This document shows positions 1 through 7,277 of a stretch of DNA of 11,454 nucleotides, in pieces. The stretch covers positions 1-11,454 of the forward strand of contig NZ_CAKPTN010000046.1 in assembly GCF_934190855.1 (NCBI RefSeq), read 5' to 3'. The number at the start of each line of letters is the position of its first letter. The first letter of the stretch is position 1. The notes below the pieces were generated by a model. That model ran no database searches. It worked only from the letters and a program-made list of their open reading frames with translations, and was not told the origin of the DNA. This stretch comes from an uncultured Veillonella sp. (lineage in GTDB: Bacteria > Bacillota > Negativicutes > Veillonellales > Veillonellaceae). A program made the translations under genes and the position numbers.

Positions 1-627
1 ATAGGAGGCATCTTCTAAGCCCTCTACAGTACCATCTTTAGCACGAGCAACAACTTGTAAGCCCTTACCAACTGCTTTTACACTTTGATGGTGGTGGGAG
101 TTTGTCACCCATGTGGATCGACCGATAGCTCTAGCAAGATTTGTTTCGAACTCGATATCAACTGTGTGCGTACCTAACTCAGGCGTTTGGTTCTGTGCAT
201 GTTTTAATGTACAGTTTTCGTCGTAGCTTAAATCTTGGTATAAAGAGCCACCGCGGTATACGTTTAAGACTTGCATGCCGCGACAAATACCAAAGATTGG
301 AATTTGTCTTTCTTCAGCTGCTTTCAACAAAGCAAAATCAAAATGATCACGTTCAGGCCATACTTCGCCTAGTTTTTGTAATGGTTCCTCACCATAGTGG
401 AGTGGGTATACATCATGACCACCAGATAATAGTAGGCCATCGAGATGAGCCACTGTATCTTGAATGATTTCAAGATTTGTTGTGAAAGGAATAATAATAG
501 GAATGCCACCAGCTTCTTCAATAGAGCGAGTGTAATCAAGGTTTACATAGGAGCGTGGAAGATCTACATCAGAACCAGCGCGGCCAAGCAAGATACTACC
601 AGAGATACCGATATATGGTTTTTTCAT
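1..627 (-). CDS. Gamma-glutamyl-gamma-aminobutyrate hydrolase-like protein (peptidase C26, class I glutamine amidotransferase fold), 3' end missing
   Basis: Read from the reverse strand, the gene starts with ATG at 627-625 behind a GAGGTGAT ribosome site (638-631) and is open for 209 codons to the window edge. The N-terminus MKKPYIGISG, the loop LLLSGGHDVYP (residues 65-75) and the nucleophile elbow GICRGMQ (113-119, catalytic Cys115) are hallmarks of the PuuD-like peptidase C26 family. These enzymes hydrolyse gamma-glutamyl amides in the cytoplasm, for example in putrescine breakdown. NSHHHQSV (176-183) also matches the family. The catalytic His-Glu pair, normally in a WHPE motif near the C-terminus, lies beyond the edge, so an intact active site cannot be confirmed. 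The family is usually about 240-255 residues, so about 30-45 are missing. No polyamine gene is visible nearby and the substrate is uncertain. The gene diverges from the carrier at 834. Confidence 0.9.
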   Translation of the reverse strand, partial: MKKPYIGISGSILLGRAGSDVDLPRSYVNLDYTRSIEEAGGIPIIIPFTTNLEIIQDTVAHLDGLLLSGGHDVYPLHYGEEPLQKLGEVWPERDHFDFALLKAAEERQIPIFGICRGMQVLNVYRGGSLYQDLSYDENCTLKHAQNQTPELGTHTVDIEFETNLARAIGRSTWVTNSHHHQSVKAVGKGLQVVARAKDGTVEGLEDASY

Positions 628-670
628 ACTATCACCTCATGTGCAGAATAGACTGTATATTTACTCCTTT

Positions 671-676
671 AGTATA
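671..676 (-). promoter_or_regulatory. Possible -10 box for the leftward hydrolase gene
   Basis: On the reverse strand TATACT lies here, about 44 nt ahead of the ATG at 627, giving a leader of roughly 37 nt. No good -35 box is visible at 16-18 nt, so the call rests on the -10 box and position. The spacer 680-790 is extremely AT-rich, and other chance matches exist. Confidence 0.3.
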
Positions 677-792
677 GATGATTTTTTCAATAATTCATAC
701 TACTAATTTATATAATTATAAAAATTCTATATATATTAATACACTGTAACTATATCATTTTATTTATTCGTGTATCTGTTTACTGAAAAACG

Positions 793-801
793 TGATATGA
801 T
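793..801 (+). promoter_or_regulatory. Extended -10 promoter for the AEC carrier
   Basis: TGATATGAT is an extended -10 element (TG-n-TATGAT), five of six matches to the consensus hexamer plus the upstream TG. No strong -35 is seen, as is usual for extended -10 promoters. The expected start is near 808, about 26 nt ahead of the ATG at 834, with a GGGAGGT ribosome site at 822-828. Confidence 0.5.
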
Positions 802-833
802 AGACTACGAATCAACTGTTCGGGAGGTTTATT

Positions 834-1826
834 ATGGTTTTTCTTACATCCTTACAGAGTATCATCCCTATAGTGTTACTCATTTCGTTAGGATATTTCT
901 TAAAAGGGCGGGGCATGTTTAACCCTACCTTTAGCGGCAACTTATCGCGCTTTATCATGTCCGTCATTTTGCCGGCCGGCGTCTTTATATCTGTATTACA
1001 TCACTTACATATGTCCGATTTATGGAATTTACGGTATGGTATGTTAGTAGTTATGCTAACCTATGTAATTGCTTATATCGTGGCTTTCATCATGATGAAA
1101 CTGTTGAAAGTACCTAAAGGGCGACGTGGTATTTTTATTAATATGGTGGTTAATGATAATTGCTTGTTTATAGGTTTACCTGTTCAAATTGCACTCTTTG
1201 GACCTGAAGCATTACCATATTTTTTACTCTATTATATTGGTAACACTATATCGGTTTGGCTCGTAGGGGTATTTTTAATCGAATTAGATCCGCTGCCAAA
1301 TCTAGATAATGGAATATCCACTAACAATCAAAAGCCTAAGTTTGATTGGAAGAAGCTATTGCCGCCGCCATTATTAGGTTTCTTCGGCGCCTTAATATTC
1401 TTGTTCTTTGAAATTCCGTTGGCCCCAATTTTACATAATACACTTAATTATTTAGGAGATATGGTAACTCCATTATCCTTGATTTATATTGGTATAGTCC
1501 TTCATGATACGGGCTTAAAAAGTATGAGCCTCAATAAAGACTCTATGGGTGGTATCGTAGGCCGCTTTGTGATTTCACCTATCATTATGTTCTGCGTCAT
1601 CATGGGGTTACAATATGGTGCAGGTATCGTACTAGAACCAATTGCAATCATTACCTTTGTTGTACAATCGGCAGGACCAGTTATTGCGGTACTGCCAATC
1701 GTGGCAAACGAAGCAAAATCTGATTTACCTTTTGCTACAGGCCTTGTAATGATTAGTACCATATTATTTGTCGTTGTCATTCCGATTATTATGGAAATCC
1801 TTACTATGATAGGCATAACAGCATAA
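834..1826 (+). CDS. AEC-family (auxin efflux carrier-like) membrane transporter
   Basis: The 330-residue protein is a polytopic inner-membrane carrier of the AEC family, whose bacterial members export or import organic acids such as malate. Hydrophobic segments occupy about residues 5-23, 38-57, 67-90, 104-123, 126-150, 178-197, 210-225, 242-262, 268-290 and 300-327, an arrangement of about ten helices. A charged cytoplasmic loop (151-175) divides the two halves. Family signatures include LPAGVF (46-51), NDNCLFIGLPVQIALFG (107-123) and PLSLIYIGIVL (213-223). The start is supported by GGGAGGT six nucleotides upstream. Length is normal for the family (about 300-320). It is followed by its own terminator and diverges from the hydrolase gene. 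The substrate cannot be read from sequence; a dicarboxylate would suit a lactate- or malate-using anaerobe, but that is inference. Confidence 0.9.
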   Translation: MVFLTSLQSIIPIVLLISLGYFLKGRGMFNPTFSGNLSRFIMSVILPAGVFISVLHHLHMSDLWNLRYGMLVVMLTYVIAYIVAFIMMKLLKVPKGRRGIFINMVVNDNCLFIGLPVQIALFGPEALPYFLLYYIGNTISVWLVGVFLIELDPLPNLDNGISTNNQKPKFDWKKLLPPPLLGFFGALIFLFFEIPLAPILHNTLNYLGDMVTPLSLIYIGIVLHDTGLKSMSLNKDSMGGIVGRFVISPIIMFCVIMGLQYGAGIVLEPIAIITFVVQSAGPVIAVLPIVANEAKSDLPFATGLVMISTILFVVVIPIIMEILTMIGITA

Positions 1827-1833
1827 ACAATAA

Positions 1834-1870
1834 AAAGGTCTGACTATAATGTCGGACCTTTCTTATTTAC
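1834..1870 (+). terminator. Rho-independent terminator after the AEC carrier
   Basis: The arms AAAGGTCTGAC (1834-1844) and GTCGGACCTTT (1851-1861) form an 11-bp stem with one G-U pair and a six-base loop, followed by a T-rich tail. It begins 8 nt after the carrier stop codon. An ATG at 1849 lies inside this hairpin, which argues against it being the start of the next gene. Confidence 0.85.
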
Positions 1871-1894
1871 CTAAATATGTAAAAATGATAAAAT
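1866..1894 (+). promoter_or_regulatory. Probable promoter of the orphan exported protein
   Basis: TTTACC (1866-1871), a 17-nt spacer and TAAAAT (1889-1894) fit a sigma-A-type promoter, with four and five matches respectively. Transcription would start near 1901, giving a leader of about 47 nt before the ATG at 1948. The -35 box overlaps the T-rich tail of the preceding terminator. The region is AT-rich, so chance matches are possible. Confidence 0.45.
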
Positions 1895-1947
1895 ATAAAA
1901 TAAGTGTTAAAAATTTAAAATATTCTATTGCGTTTGAGGAGAGAACT

Positions 1948-3318
1948 ATGAAGTTAAGGCGTTTACTAATATTAAGTTGTATTGGTGTTATAGGTGCAAT
2001 GGGTATTTCCCAAGCTATTGATGTTAATATTCCAGGGGCTCGTCCTGAGATTCCTAAGGAAGCCTATCAAGAATATCGAATTCAAGGAGACGTTGCTAAA
2101 ATAATTGATGACTTTCAAGAGCAGGATGTAAAAAAATGGGCGCAAAATCAACCAAATTATAATAATGAAAAGTTAGCAGATGATATTTATATAGCACAAG
2201 AATTAACTAGAGCAATCCATCATTCTAAGACTGTATATATTATTAAAGATAATGGGGCAGACATTAAATTTACAGGTTCAAATGAAAGTATAGTAGGTTG
2301 GTCGGTTGATCCTAAACATATGTTAAAGTCTATTATTAAGAATGTGGGAGGCACTATTAACGCAGTATCTGACTTTAGATATGAAACGAGACAACAGCCT
2401 AAAGGCTCTAAATGGGAAGATACTGATATAGAGTATACGGATTTAAATAAGTCTCTTCTACGGGATACGTTGAATAATAGATTTGAAAAGAGCAAAGATA
2501 TGGTTCGATTTGTAGATGGTGATGTGTTTACATATCCTGGCCTTGAAAAAGCAACGTGGGATGTAATAGGTTTTGATAATCATCATGTAGTGGGTACAGT
2601 TAATTTTACATTACCGAAAACCCCTACTATTTCTTATCATATTGGTCAATCTCTTGATAAATATATTATAAAAAATATTATTAAAGATGATAGGCAACAA
2701 TCTATCTCAGATACAATGGGGCCATTGGCTAATTTTGTTTTGCCTTCGATTAAGACTGCAAGTGATGTGCTGGACTATACTGATCCAGTACGTCTTGGAC
2801 CTTATACATTTAGGGTATTAAAAAATAGTAAATTCAAGGAGCATGAGGTTATAGGAGCGGCAGAATATGATGTGTATCTTTCAGGCCGTATTAAAGCTGT
2901 CCTTGGTAAGCAGCCATTTATAGAAGGTGCTAGTGTTGAAAAACAAAATATTTTGCATAGTTACTTAAGGACTGTTGTAAAAAAACATGGGTTAAAAGGT
3001 CATAAGCGATTACAATATGCCACAGTTTGGAATGATGGTGTTCCAGCTTTATACTTTGAAGCTAACAAAGAAAATTTAACACTATTTGGTATGGTTTTGT
3101 ATGATAATCAGTATGTTTATACGTATTATTTATATAAGCCTCATGATGTTCATGTAAGTAACTATAAATTGCGAGATGTGATTCAATATGTAGATTCCAA
3201 GCATAATAAAGCTTGGCATGATAAGGCCTTTATGGGGCTAGGCGCTTCACCTACAATGTTGGAATTGATACAAACAAATCCGACTATTAGGGATTTTATG
3301 AAAGAAAAAAATAAGTAA
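1948..3318 (+). CDS. Exported protein of unknown function
   Basis: I do not recognise this 456-residue protein. The start at 1948 is chosen because GAGGAGAG (1936-1943) precedes it and a signal peptide follows at once (MKLRRLL, hydrophobic core to about residue 20, likely cleavage after SQA at 23). An in-frame ATG at 1849 lies inside the previous terminator and would bury the signal peptide. The mature part is hydrophilic, Lys/Asp/Tyr-rich and contains no cysteine; Cys11 is in the signal peptide. A Lys/Glu/Gln-rich stretch (36-90) may be helical. The region 355-397 (YATVWNDGVPALYFEA, then a Tyr-rich VYTYYLYK segment) reads like alternating beta strands. No catalytic motif is evident. The gene appears more AT-rich than its flanking housekeeping genes. 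It sits alone between two terminators and is probably monocistronic. A periplasmic or surface location is likely. Confidence 0.75.
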   Translation: MKLRRLLILSCIGVIGAMGISQAIDVNIPGARPEIPKEAYQEYRIQGDVAKIIDDFQEQDVKKWAQNQPNYNNEKLADDIYIAQELTRAIHHSKTVYIIKDNGADIKFTGSNESIVGWSVDPKHMLKSIIKNVGGTINAVSDFRYETRQQPKGSKWEDTDIEYTDLNKSLLRDTLNNRFEKSKDMVRFVDGDVFTYPGLEKATWDVIGFDNHHVVGTVNFTLPKTPTISYHIGQSLDKYIIKNIIKDDRQQSISDTMGPLANFVLPSIKTASDVLDYTDPVRLGPYTFRVLKNSKFKEHEVIGAAEYDVYLSGRIKAVLGKQPFIEGASVEKQNILHSYLRTVVKKHGLKGHKRLQYATVWNDGVPALYFEANKENLTLFGMVLYDNQYVYTYYLYKPHDVHVSNYKLRDVIQYVDSKHNKAWHDKAFMGLGASPTMLELIQTNPTIRDFMKEKNK

Positions 3319-3351
3319 TAGTAATAACTAATGTGATAGTTAATATAAACG

Positions 3352-3387
3352 AAAAGAGGTTTAACACCTAAGTGTTAAACCTCTTTT
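3352..3387. terminator. Bidirectional terminator between convergent genes
   Basis: AAAAGAGGTTTAACAC (3352-3367) and its exact complement (3372-3387) form a perfect 16-bp stem around the four-base loop CTAA. A-run and T-run ends serve both strands. It lies 33 nt after the orphan gene stop and 7 nt after the flippase stop on the other strand, so one element ends both units. Confidence 0.92.
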
Positions 3388-3394
3388 GTTATGA

Positions 3395-4951
3395 TTATCT
3401 AAAGAATCTACCAATGAGTGGCATGCTAGCCCCGTCGTTTTTATCAAGGCCTTTTAGAAGAACCATGATAATAACGTAGAGTAATAAGCCTTCGATACCA
3501 GTGAGTATAAAGTTAGCCCACATAGGTAAGATATCTGTTAAATAGTGGTAACTCATAAAGATGAGTATACCCATAACACCGGCGCTAACCACGTTTTTCC
3601 AAAGTAGGGAAATATTGAGGAAGTAGCCTGTGTATTTTTTGATGTAAATCAAGTTGAGTAACGCTGCAAAGCCAATATCAGCAACGGTTGCCCACGCAGC
3701 ACCACCGATACCAAGCCATGGGATAGCCGTTAATGTCCAGTTAAGGATGACCTTGATAACTAGAGCAATACCCATATTAATTACAGGAATACGCGGCTTG
3801 TTGAGACCTTGTAAGATACCTGTTGTTACTTGGTGTACCCCGAGGAAGAAGATAGAGAACGCAGTGATTTGCGTAGCTAATTCTGCCTTAGGTGCATTAT
3901 AAATCAAGGTAACTGTTGGAGCAGCAAGTACATACAATAGCACTGTAAATGGTACAGTTGCCATGAATGTTAGTCGCATAGAGCCTGCAGTGCGGTCATA
4001 AATGCCTTCATGATCGCGTTTTGCATAGGCATGAGAAATAGCTGGTACAATGCTTGTTGCAAGGGCTGCTGTAATGATGGTAGCCAAGTTGATGAGCGGT
4101 ACCGCCATACCTGTAAGATAACCGAACAGTTCTGTTACCTCGTTCATCGGGAAACCAGCATCTAAGAGACGACGTGGTACGATGAGCAAATCGAGATTGG
4201 CTGTTAACGGCAACATGATACTTGCTAAAGAAATTGGAATGGACAATGTTAAGAGTCGTGACAAAATTTCTTTAGCTGATTCACGAGGACCATCATAGCT
4301 TTCACCAGTACTACTTGCCTTAGGCAATTTGTAGTAGTAGTACAAGAGCACTAGGAAGGCACCAAAGGCACCTACGCCAGCACCTAAGCTAGCACCACCA
4401 GCAGCAGCTGGTAAACCGTATGGCAATAAGATTGCCGCAGCACCGAGCATGATGATAACACGTAACAGTTGCTCTACGATTTGGCTGACTGCCGTTGGCG
4501 TCATCATTTCATAGCCTTGGATATACCCGCGGAAGCAGGAAATCCACGTTACAAAGAATACTGCCGGAGCGAGCGCGATGATAGAGTAGTAGGCACGGCT
4601 TTCAGCAATGAGACCACTAGAGATCAACCAATCTGCACCAAAGTACATGGCGAGGCTGGCGATAAAGCCTGTAATGGTTAACATTGTAAAAGATATATTG
4701 AATACTCTCTTAGCACCACCAAAGTCGTGTAAGGCTAATCGTTCTGCCGTCAAAATAGAGATGGCAATCGGCACACCTGCGCTCGAAATTTGTAATAGTA
4801 ACAAATAGATAGGAAAGGCCATCTGGTAGATACCGATGCCTTCACCACCCAAGATGCGGGATAGTAGAATCCAGTTAATGCTACCGATTGCTTTCACAAC
4901 GAAGCCGGCTATGGTGAGGATTAATGTTCCTTTTAAAAATCCGCTAGCCAT
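3395..4951 (-). CDS. SpoVB/MurJ-type polysaccharide or lipid-linked precursor flippase (MOP superfamily)
   Basis: The 518-residue protein is an integral membrane protein with about 14 hydrophobic helices, normal for the SpoVB/YtgP branch of the MOP exporter superfamily. Members flip undecaprenyl-linked sugars or lipid II across the cytoplasmic membrane. Visible signatures are the N-terminal FLKGTLILTIAGFVVKAIG, SRILGGEGIGIYQMAFPIY (31-49) and the Gly-Pro helix GVPIAISILTAE (59-70). The ATG follows the aldolase stop by 3 nt and has no good ribosome site of its own, so translation is probably coupled to the aldolase gene. The reading frame is intact. The exact substrate (lipid II, capsule or O-antigen unit) cannot be decided here; no other glycan gene is present. 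A shared bidirectional terminator ends the unit. Confidence 0.88.
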   Translation of the reverse strand: MASGFLKGTLILTIAGFVVKAIGSINWILLSRILGGEGIGIYQMAFPIYLLLLQISSAGVPIAISILTAERLALHDFGGAKRVFNISFTMLTITGFIASLAMYFGADWLISSGLIAESRAYYSIIALAPAVFFVTWISCFRGYIQGYEMMTPTAVSQIVEQLLRVIIMLGAAAILLPYGLPAAAGGASLGAGVGAFGAFLVLLYYYYKLPKASSTGESYDGPRESAKEILSRLLTLSIPISLASIMLPLTANLDLLIVPRRLLDAGFPMNEVTELFGYLTGMAVPLINLATIITAALATSIVPAISHAYAKRDHEGIYDRTAGSMRLTFMATVPFTVLLYVLAAPTVTLIYNAPKAELATQITAFSIFFLGVHQVTTGILQGLNKPRIPVINMGIALVIKVILNWTLTAIPWLGIGGAAWATVADIGFAALLNLIYIKKYTGYFLNISLLWKNVVSAGVMGILIFMSYHYLTDILPMWANFILTGIEGLLLYVIIMVLLKGLDKNDGASMPLIGRFFR

Positions 4952-4954
4952 AGA

Positions 4955-5884
4955 TTATAGAGTGTTGGAAGAACCTAACACGTTTTTAATTTTGTGAGCT
5001 ACCATGCCTTTAATAGCATCACGAGCAGGTCCTAAGTATTTACGAGGGTCAAATTCAGATGGGTTTTGAGCCAAGTATTCACGTACAGATGCAGTCATAG
5101 CAAGACGAAGGTCTGTATCGATGTTGATTTTACATACGGCCATTTGAGCTGCTTGACGAAGCATTGCTTCAGGCACACCTTGTGCACCAGGAATGTTGCC
5201 ACCGAATTCGTTACATTTAGCTACGAACTCAGGCAATACGGAGGAAGCACCGTGTAATACAATTGGGAAGTTAGGCAATAATTCGCCAACTTTTTTCAAA
5301 CGATCAAAGTCGAGGTAAGGGTCGCCTTTGAATTTGTAAGCGCCGTGGCTAGTACCAATGGCGATTGCTAGGGAGTCTACGCCTGTAAGGTGTACGAATT
5401 CAGCAGCTTGTTCTGGATCAGTGAAACGTGCATCCGCATCAGATACGTTTACATCATCTTCAACGCCAGCCAAACGGCCCAACTCTGCTTCTACTACTAC
5501 GCCGTGAGCGTGTGCATATTCTACAACTTGTTTAGTAATGCGTACGTTTTCGTCAAAGTCATGGTGAGAAGCGTCAATCATTACGGAAGTGAAACCACCG
5601 TCTACGCAGTCTTTACAAATTTCGAAGGAATCGCCGTGGTCAAGGTGAAGAGCGATTGGCAAATTGCTGTCTTCAAGAGCTGCTTCCACAAGTTTAACAA
5701 GGTAAATATGTTTCGCATATTTACGAGCGCCTGCAGATACTTGCAAGATAAGAGGGGATTGTTCCTCTTTGGCAGCGTCTACGATACCTTGTACGATTTC
5801 CATGTTGTTTACGTTGAAAGCGCCGATAGCGTAGCCACCTTCGTAGGCTTTTTTAAACATTTCTGTAGTAGTAACTAATGGCAT
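4955..5884 (-). CDS. fba: Class II fructose-1,6-bisphosphate aldolase
   Basis: This cytoplasmic zinc enzyme interconverts fructose 1,6-bisphosphate with dihydroxyacetone phosphate and glyceraldehyde 3-phosphate, in glycolysis or gluconeogenesis. The start MPLVTTTEMF at 5884 is preceded by AAGGAGG (5896-5890). An in-frame ATG at 5914 would place that ribosome site inside the coding region, so it is rejected. The product is 309 residues. Key positions are LHLDHGDS (80-86, catalytic Asp82 and zinc ligand His83), VEAELG with Glu134, GTSHGAYK (177-184, His180), LHGASS with His211, and the phosphate-binding NIDTD (254-258). It is slightly longer than the roughly 285-residue FbaA/KbaY type. A tagatose-bisphosphate aldolase activity cannot be excluded from sequence, but no tagatose or galactitol genes are nearby. 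It is the first gene of a two-gene unit with the flippase. Confidence 0.96.
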   Translation of the reverse strand: MPLVTTTEMFKKAYEGGYAIGAFNVNNMEIVQGIVDAAKEEQSPLILQVSAGARKYAKHIYLVKLVEAALEDSNLPIALHLDHGDSFEICKDCVDGGFTSVMIDASHHDFDENVRITKQVVEYAHAHGVVVEAELGRLAGVEDDVNVSDADARFTDPEQAAEFVHLTGVDSLAIAIGTSHGAYKFKGDPYLDFDRLKKVGELLPNFPIVLHGASSVLPEFVAKCNEFGGNIPGAQGVPEAMLRQAAQMAVCKINIDTDLRLAMTASVREYLAQNPSEFDPRKYLGPARDAIKGMVAHKIKNVLGSSNTL

Positions 5885-5896
5885 GTTGTCCTCCTT

Positions 5897-5908
5897 GGCC
5901 CTAGGGCC
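5897..5908. other. Palindrome abutting the aldolase ribosome site
   Basis: GGCCCTAGGGCC is a perfect 12-base palindrome. On the aldolase mRNA it ends directly against the AAGGAGG ribosome site (5896-5890). As RNA it could form a short GGCC/GGCC hairpin with a CTAG loop. It may be a regulator site, a translation-modulating hairpin or chance. It stands out as GC-only sequence in an AT-rich leader. Confidence 0.4.
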
Positions 5909-5924
5909 TGTCATATCTGTTATG

Positions 5925-5944
5925 AATACTGTGACTGCAGTATT
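5925..5944. promoter_or_regulatory. Inverted repeat (possible operator) in the aldolase leader
   Basis: AATACTG and CAGTATT are exact inverted repeats separated by six bases, a 20-bp dyad typical in size of a dimeric regulator site. It lies about 35-55 nt downstream of the predicted aldolase transcription start. The same arms could also form an RNA hairpin. No regulator gene is nearby to assign to it. Confidence 0.4.
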
Positions 5945-5985
5945 TTGAGCAACTAAAAACTAGATGAAATACTAGTGTTATTGCA

Positions 5986-6015
5986 ATCATATATCAATCA
6001 AATTAAGTATATCAA
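5986..6015 (-). promoter_or_regulatory. Probable promoter of the aldolase-flippase unit
   Basis: On the reverse strand TTGATA (6015-6010) and TATGAT (5991-5986) are separated by 18 nt, with four and five matches to the sigma-A consensus. Transcription would begin near 5979, leaving a leader of about 95 nt that contains the two dyads at 5925-5944 and 5897-5908. Confidence 0.55.
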
Positions 6016-6064
6016 GAAACACTATAAAGGGCCAATATTTTTTGTATAACTTATGCATAAAATT

Positions 6065-6106
6065 AGCCTCTATTTTGTGACCCACGTGGGTAGATTTTGA
6101 GGGGCT
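6065..6106 (-). terminator. Long imperfect palindrome between the aldolase and pseudouridine synthase genes, possible terminator
   Basis: The core ACCCACGTGGGT (6080-6091) is a perfect 12-base palindrome. A symmetric mismatched stretch surrounds it, and then an outer stem re-forms (AGCCTCT at 6065-6071 with AGGGGCT at 6100-6106, G-U pairs allowed). It lies 29 nt past the pseudouridine synthase stop on that gene's strand and is followed there by a short T run, so it may end that transcript. The T run is weak and the inner loop is mispaired, so the role is uncertain. Confidence 0.4.
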
Positions 6107-6135
6107 TGTGGATTTTTTATGTAGTGCTTTATAAA

Positions 6136-7104
6136 TTACTGTATCAGATCTTTCATATCCTTTGGCATGTCCGCACTTAGCTCAAGCCATTCATTTGTTA
6201 TTGGATGGTGAAAGCTGACGCGCGCAGCATGTAGTGCTTGGCGCTGAATGAAATCTAAATGGCCTCCATATAAGTCATCGCCTGCAAGGGGATAGCCTAA
6301 TTGAGAGAGATGAACTCGAATCTGATGGGTGCGCCCTGTGTGTAATAAGCACTGCACGTGCGTGAAGTGCTGTTCAAAATTCTTATCAACCATAGCCTCA
6401 ATACCCATAGTAGGGTTACTGCTACTATGGGGGGAACTATCAATAATAGTATTGTCACCATTGTTTGTAGTATGGCTAATAACTCTTATATCGGTGCGAG
6501 CTGGCTTTCCTTCATTAGTACAGTAGCGTTCAATGATGCTGCCTGGTTTACGACCTATAGGCCAATTAATGGTTAAAAGTACAGAGGGGAGATTGCCCTC
6601 GACGATGGCATCGTAACTTTTATAGAAGTGTGTATGCTTTTTATCAAAAGCATGTTGCACTACCGAAGTCTTAGCAATGATGGCAATACCAGAGGTATCC
6701 TTATCTAATCGATGCACCGGATGGAAATCATAATGCTGATGAGTTTCTTGGTAGTAATATAGCACTCCGTTAGCTAGTGTATGATCGCGCACAGTTGAGG
6801 TGGGATGCATAAGAACACCCGCTGCTTTGTTAATAACCAAGATATGCTCGTCTTCATAGACGATATCTAAATCCATAGGGTTGAGGCTAAACTCTTGTTC
6901 AGGAGTTAGTTTCATGACGAGGTGATCGCCGCCGTGAATTAGAGTATTCCAGGTGGCAGGTTCATCATTAACCGTTATGATGCCCTCGTTTCGTAGACGC
7001 CGCCTCATGCGCTGTGAAATATGTTGTTGTTTTATAATATGATTCATAGACTGTGTGTGTACATCAGAATCTACAATCAAGTCGATTATTGTTGCTGTTT
7101 TCAT
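6136..7104 (-). CDS. RluA/RluD-family RNA pseudouridine synthase
   Basis: The 322-residue cytoplasmic enzyme isomerises uridine to pseudouridine in rRNA or tRNA. An S4-like N-terminal region (about 8-65, QRMRRRLRNEGIITVND) precedes the catalytic domain. The signature HRLDKDTSGI (131-140) holds the catalytic Asp134. Other family motifs are VINKAAGVLMHP (90-101), LLHTGRTHQIRVHL (253-266) and the YPLAGDDLYGG segment (271-281). An unusual Asn/Ser-rich stretch at about 211-246 interrupts the catalytic domain just before the LHTGRTHQIR strand; most relatives have only a short turn there. The first ATG is used because the S4-like fold begins almost at once. It has no ribosome site, and a TATAAT lies only 7 nt upstream. 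RluA, RluC and RluD-type members share these motifs, so the modified site cannot be named. Confidence 0.92.
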   Translation of the reverse strand: MKTATIIDLIVDSDVHTQSMNHIIKQQHISQRMRRRLRNEGIITVNDEPATWNTLIHGGDHLVMKLTPEQEFSLNPMDLDIVYEDEHILVINKAAGVLMHPTSTVRDHTLANGVLYYYQETHQHYDFHPVHRLDKDTSGIAIIAKTSVVQHAFDKKHTHFYKSYDAIVEGNLPSVLLTINWPIGRKPGSIIERYCTNEGKPARTDIRVISHTTNNGDNTIIDSSPHSSSNPTMGIEAMVDKNFEQHFTHVQCLLHTGRTHQIRVHLSQLGYPLAGDDLYGGHLDFIQRQALHAARVSFHHPITNEWLELSADMPKDMKDLIQ

Positions 7105-7111
7105 AGCTTTT

Positions 7112-7117
7112 ATTATA
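7112..7117 (-). promoter_or_regulatory. -10 box placed for a leaderless pseudouridine synthase mRNA
   Basis: A perfect TATAAT on the reverse strand ends 7 nt before the ATG at 7104, so transcription should begin at or within a base or two of the start codon. The -35 region at 17 nt spacing (TTCTTC) is poor. No ribosome site is found ahead of the ATG, which fits a leaderless transcript. Confidence 0.4.
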
Positions 7118-7154
7118 TCAAATAAATAGTAAATGAAGAATTTCTCAGTCTTTG

Positions 7155-7184
7155 TTGTTTTTCTGAAGGTCTATATAGTATAAT
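7155..7184 (+). promoter_or_regulatory. Possible promoter of the WG-repeat protein
   Basis: A perfect TATAAT (7179-7184) lies 18 nt after TTGTTT (7155-7160), a half-matched -35. The transcript would begin near 7191 with an AT-rich leader of about 87 nt. Alternative -10-like sequences occur at 7233-7238, so the assignment is tentative. Confidence 0.4.
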
Positions 7185-7277
7185 TTGTGTTAATAAAATT
7201 TATATATTTTTAATATATAGATAGGGTATAGATATTATTGTTTTGTACCTGAGTTCAATTTGTAAAAGGAGAGGTTT

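Noticed and set aside
141..651. Rightward short open frames opposite the hydrolase gene
   Set aside because: They are shadows of the recognised leftward peptidase C26 reading frame.
1849..1947. Longer start for the orphan exported protein, adding 33 residues
   Set aside because: The ATG lies within the right side of the preceding terminator hairpin, has no ribosome site, and would place the signal peptide internally.
5390..5878. Rightward open frame of 162 codons opposite the aldolase gene
   Set aside because: It is antisense to a strongly conserved gene, its translation resembles no family I recognise, and no ribosome site was noted.
5885..5914. Longer aldolase start at 5914
   Set aside because: The AAGGAGG ribosome site at 5896-5890 would fall inside the coding region, and family proteins start near MPLV.
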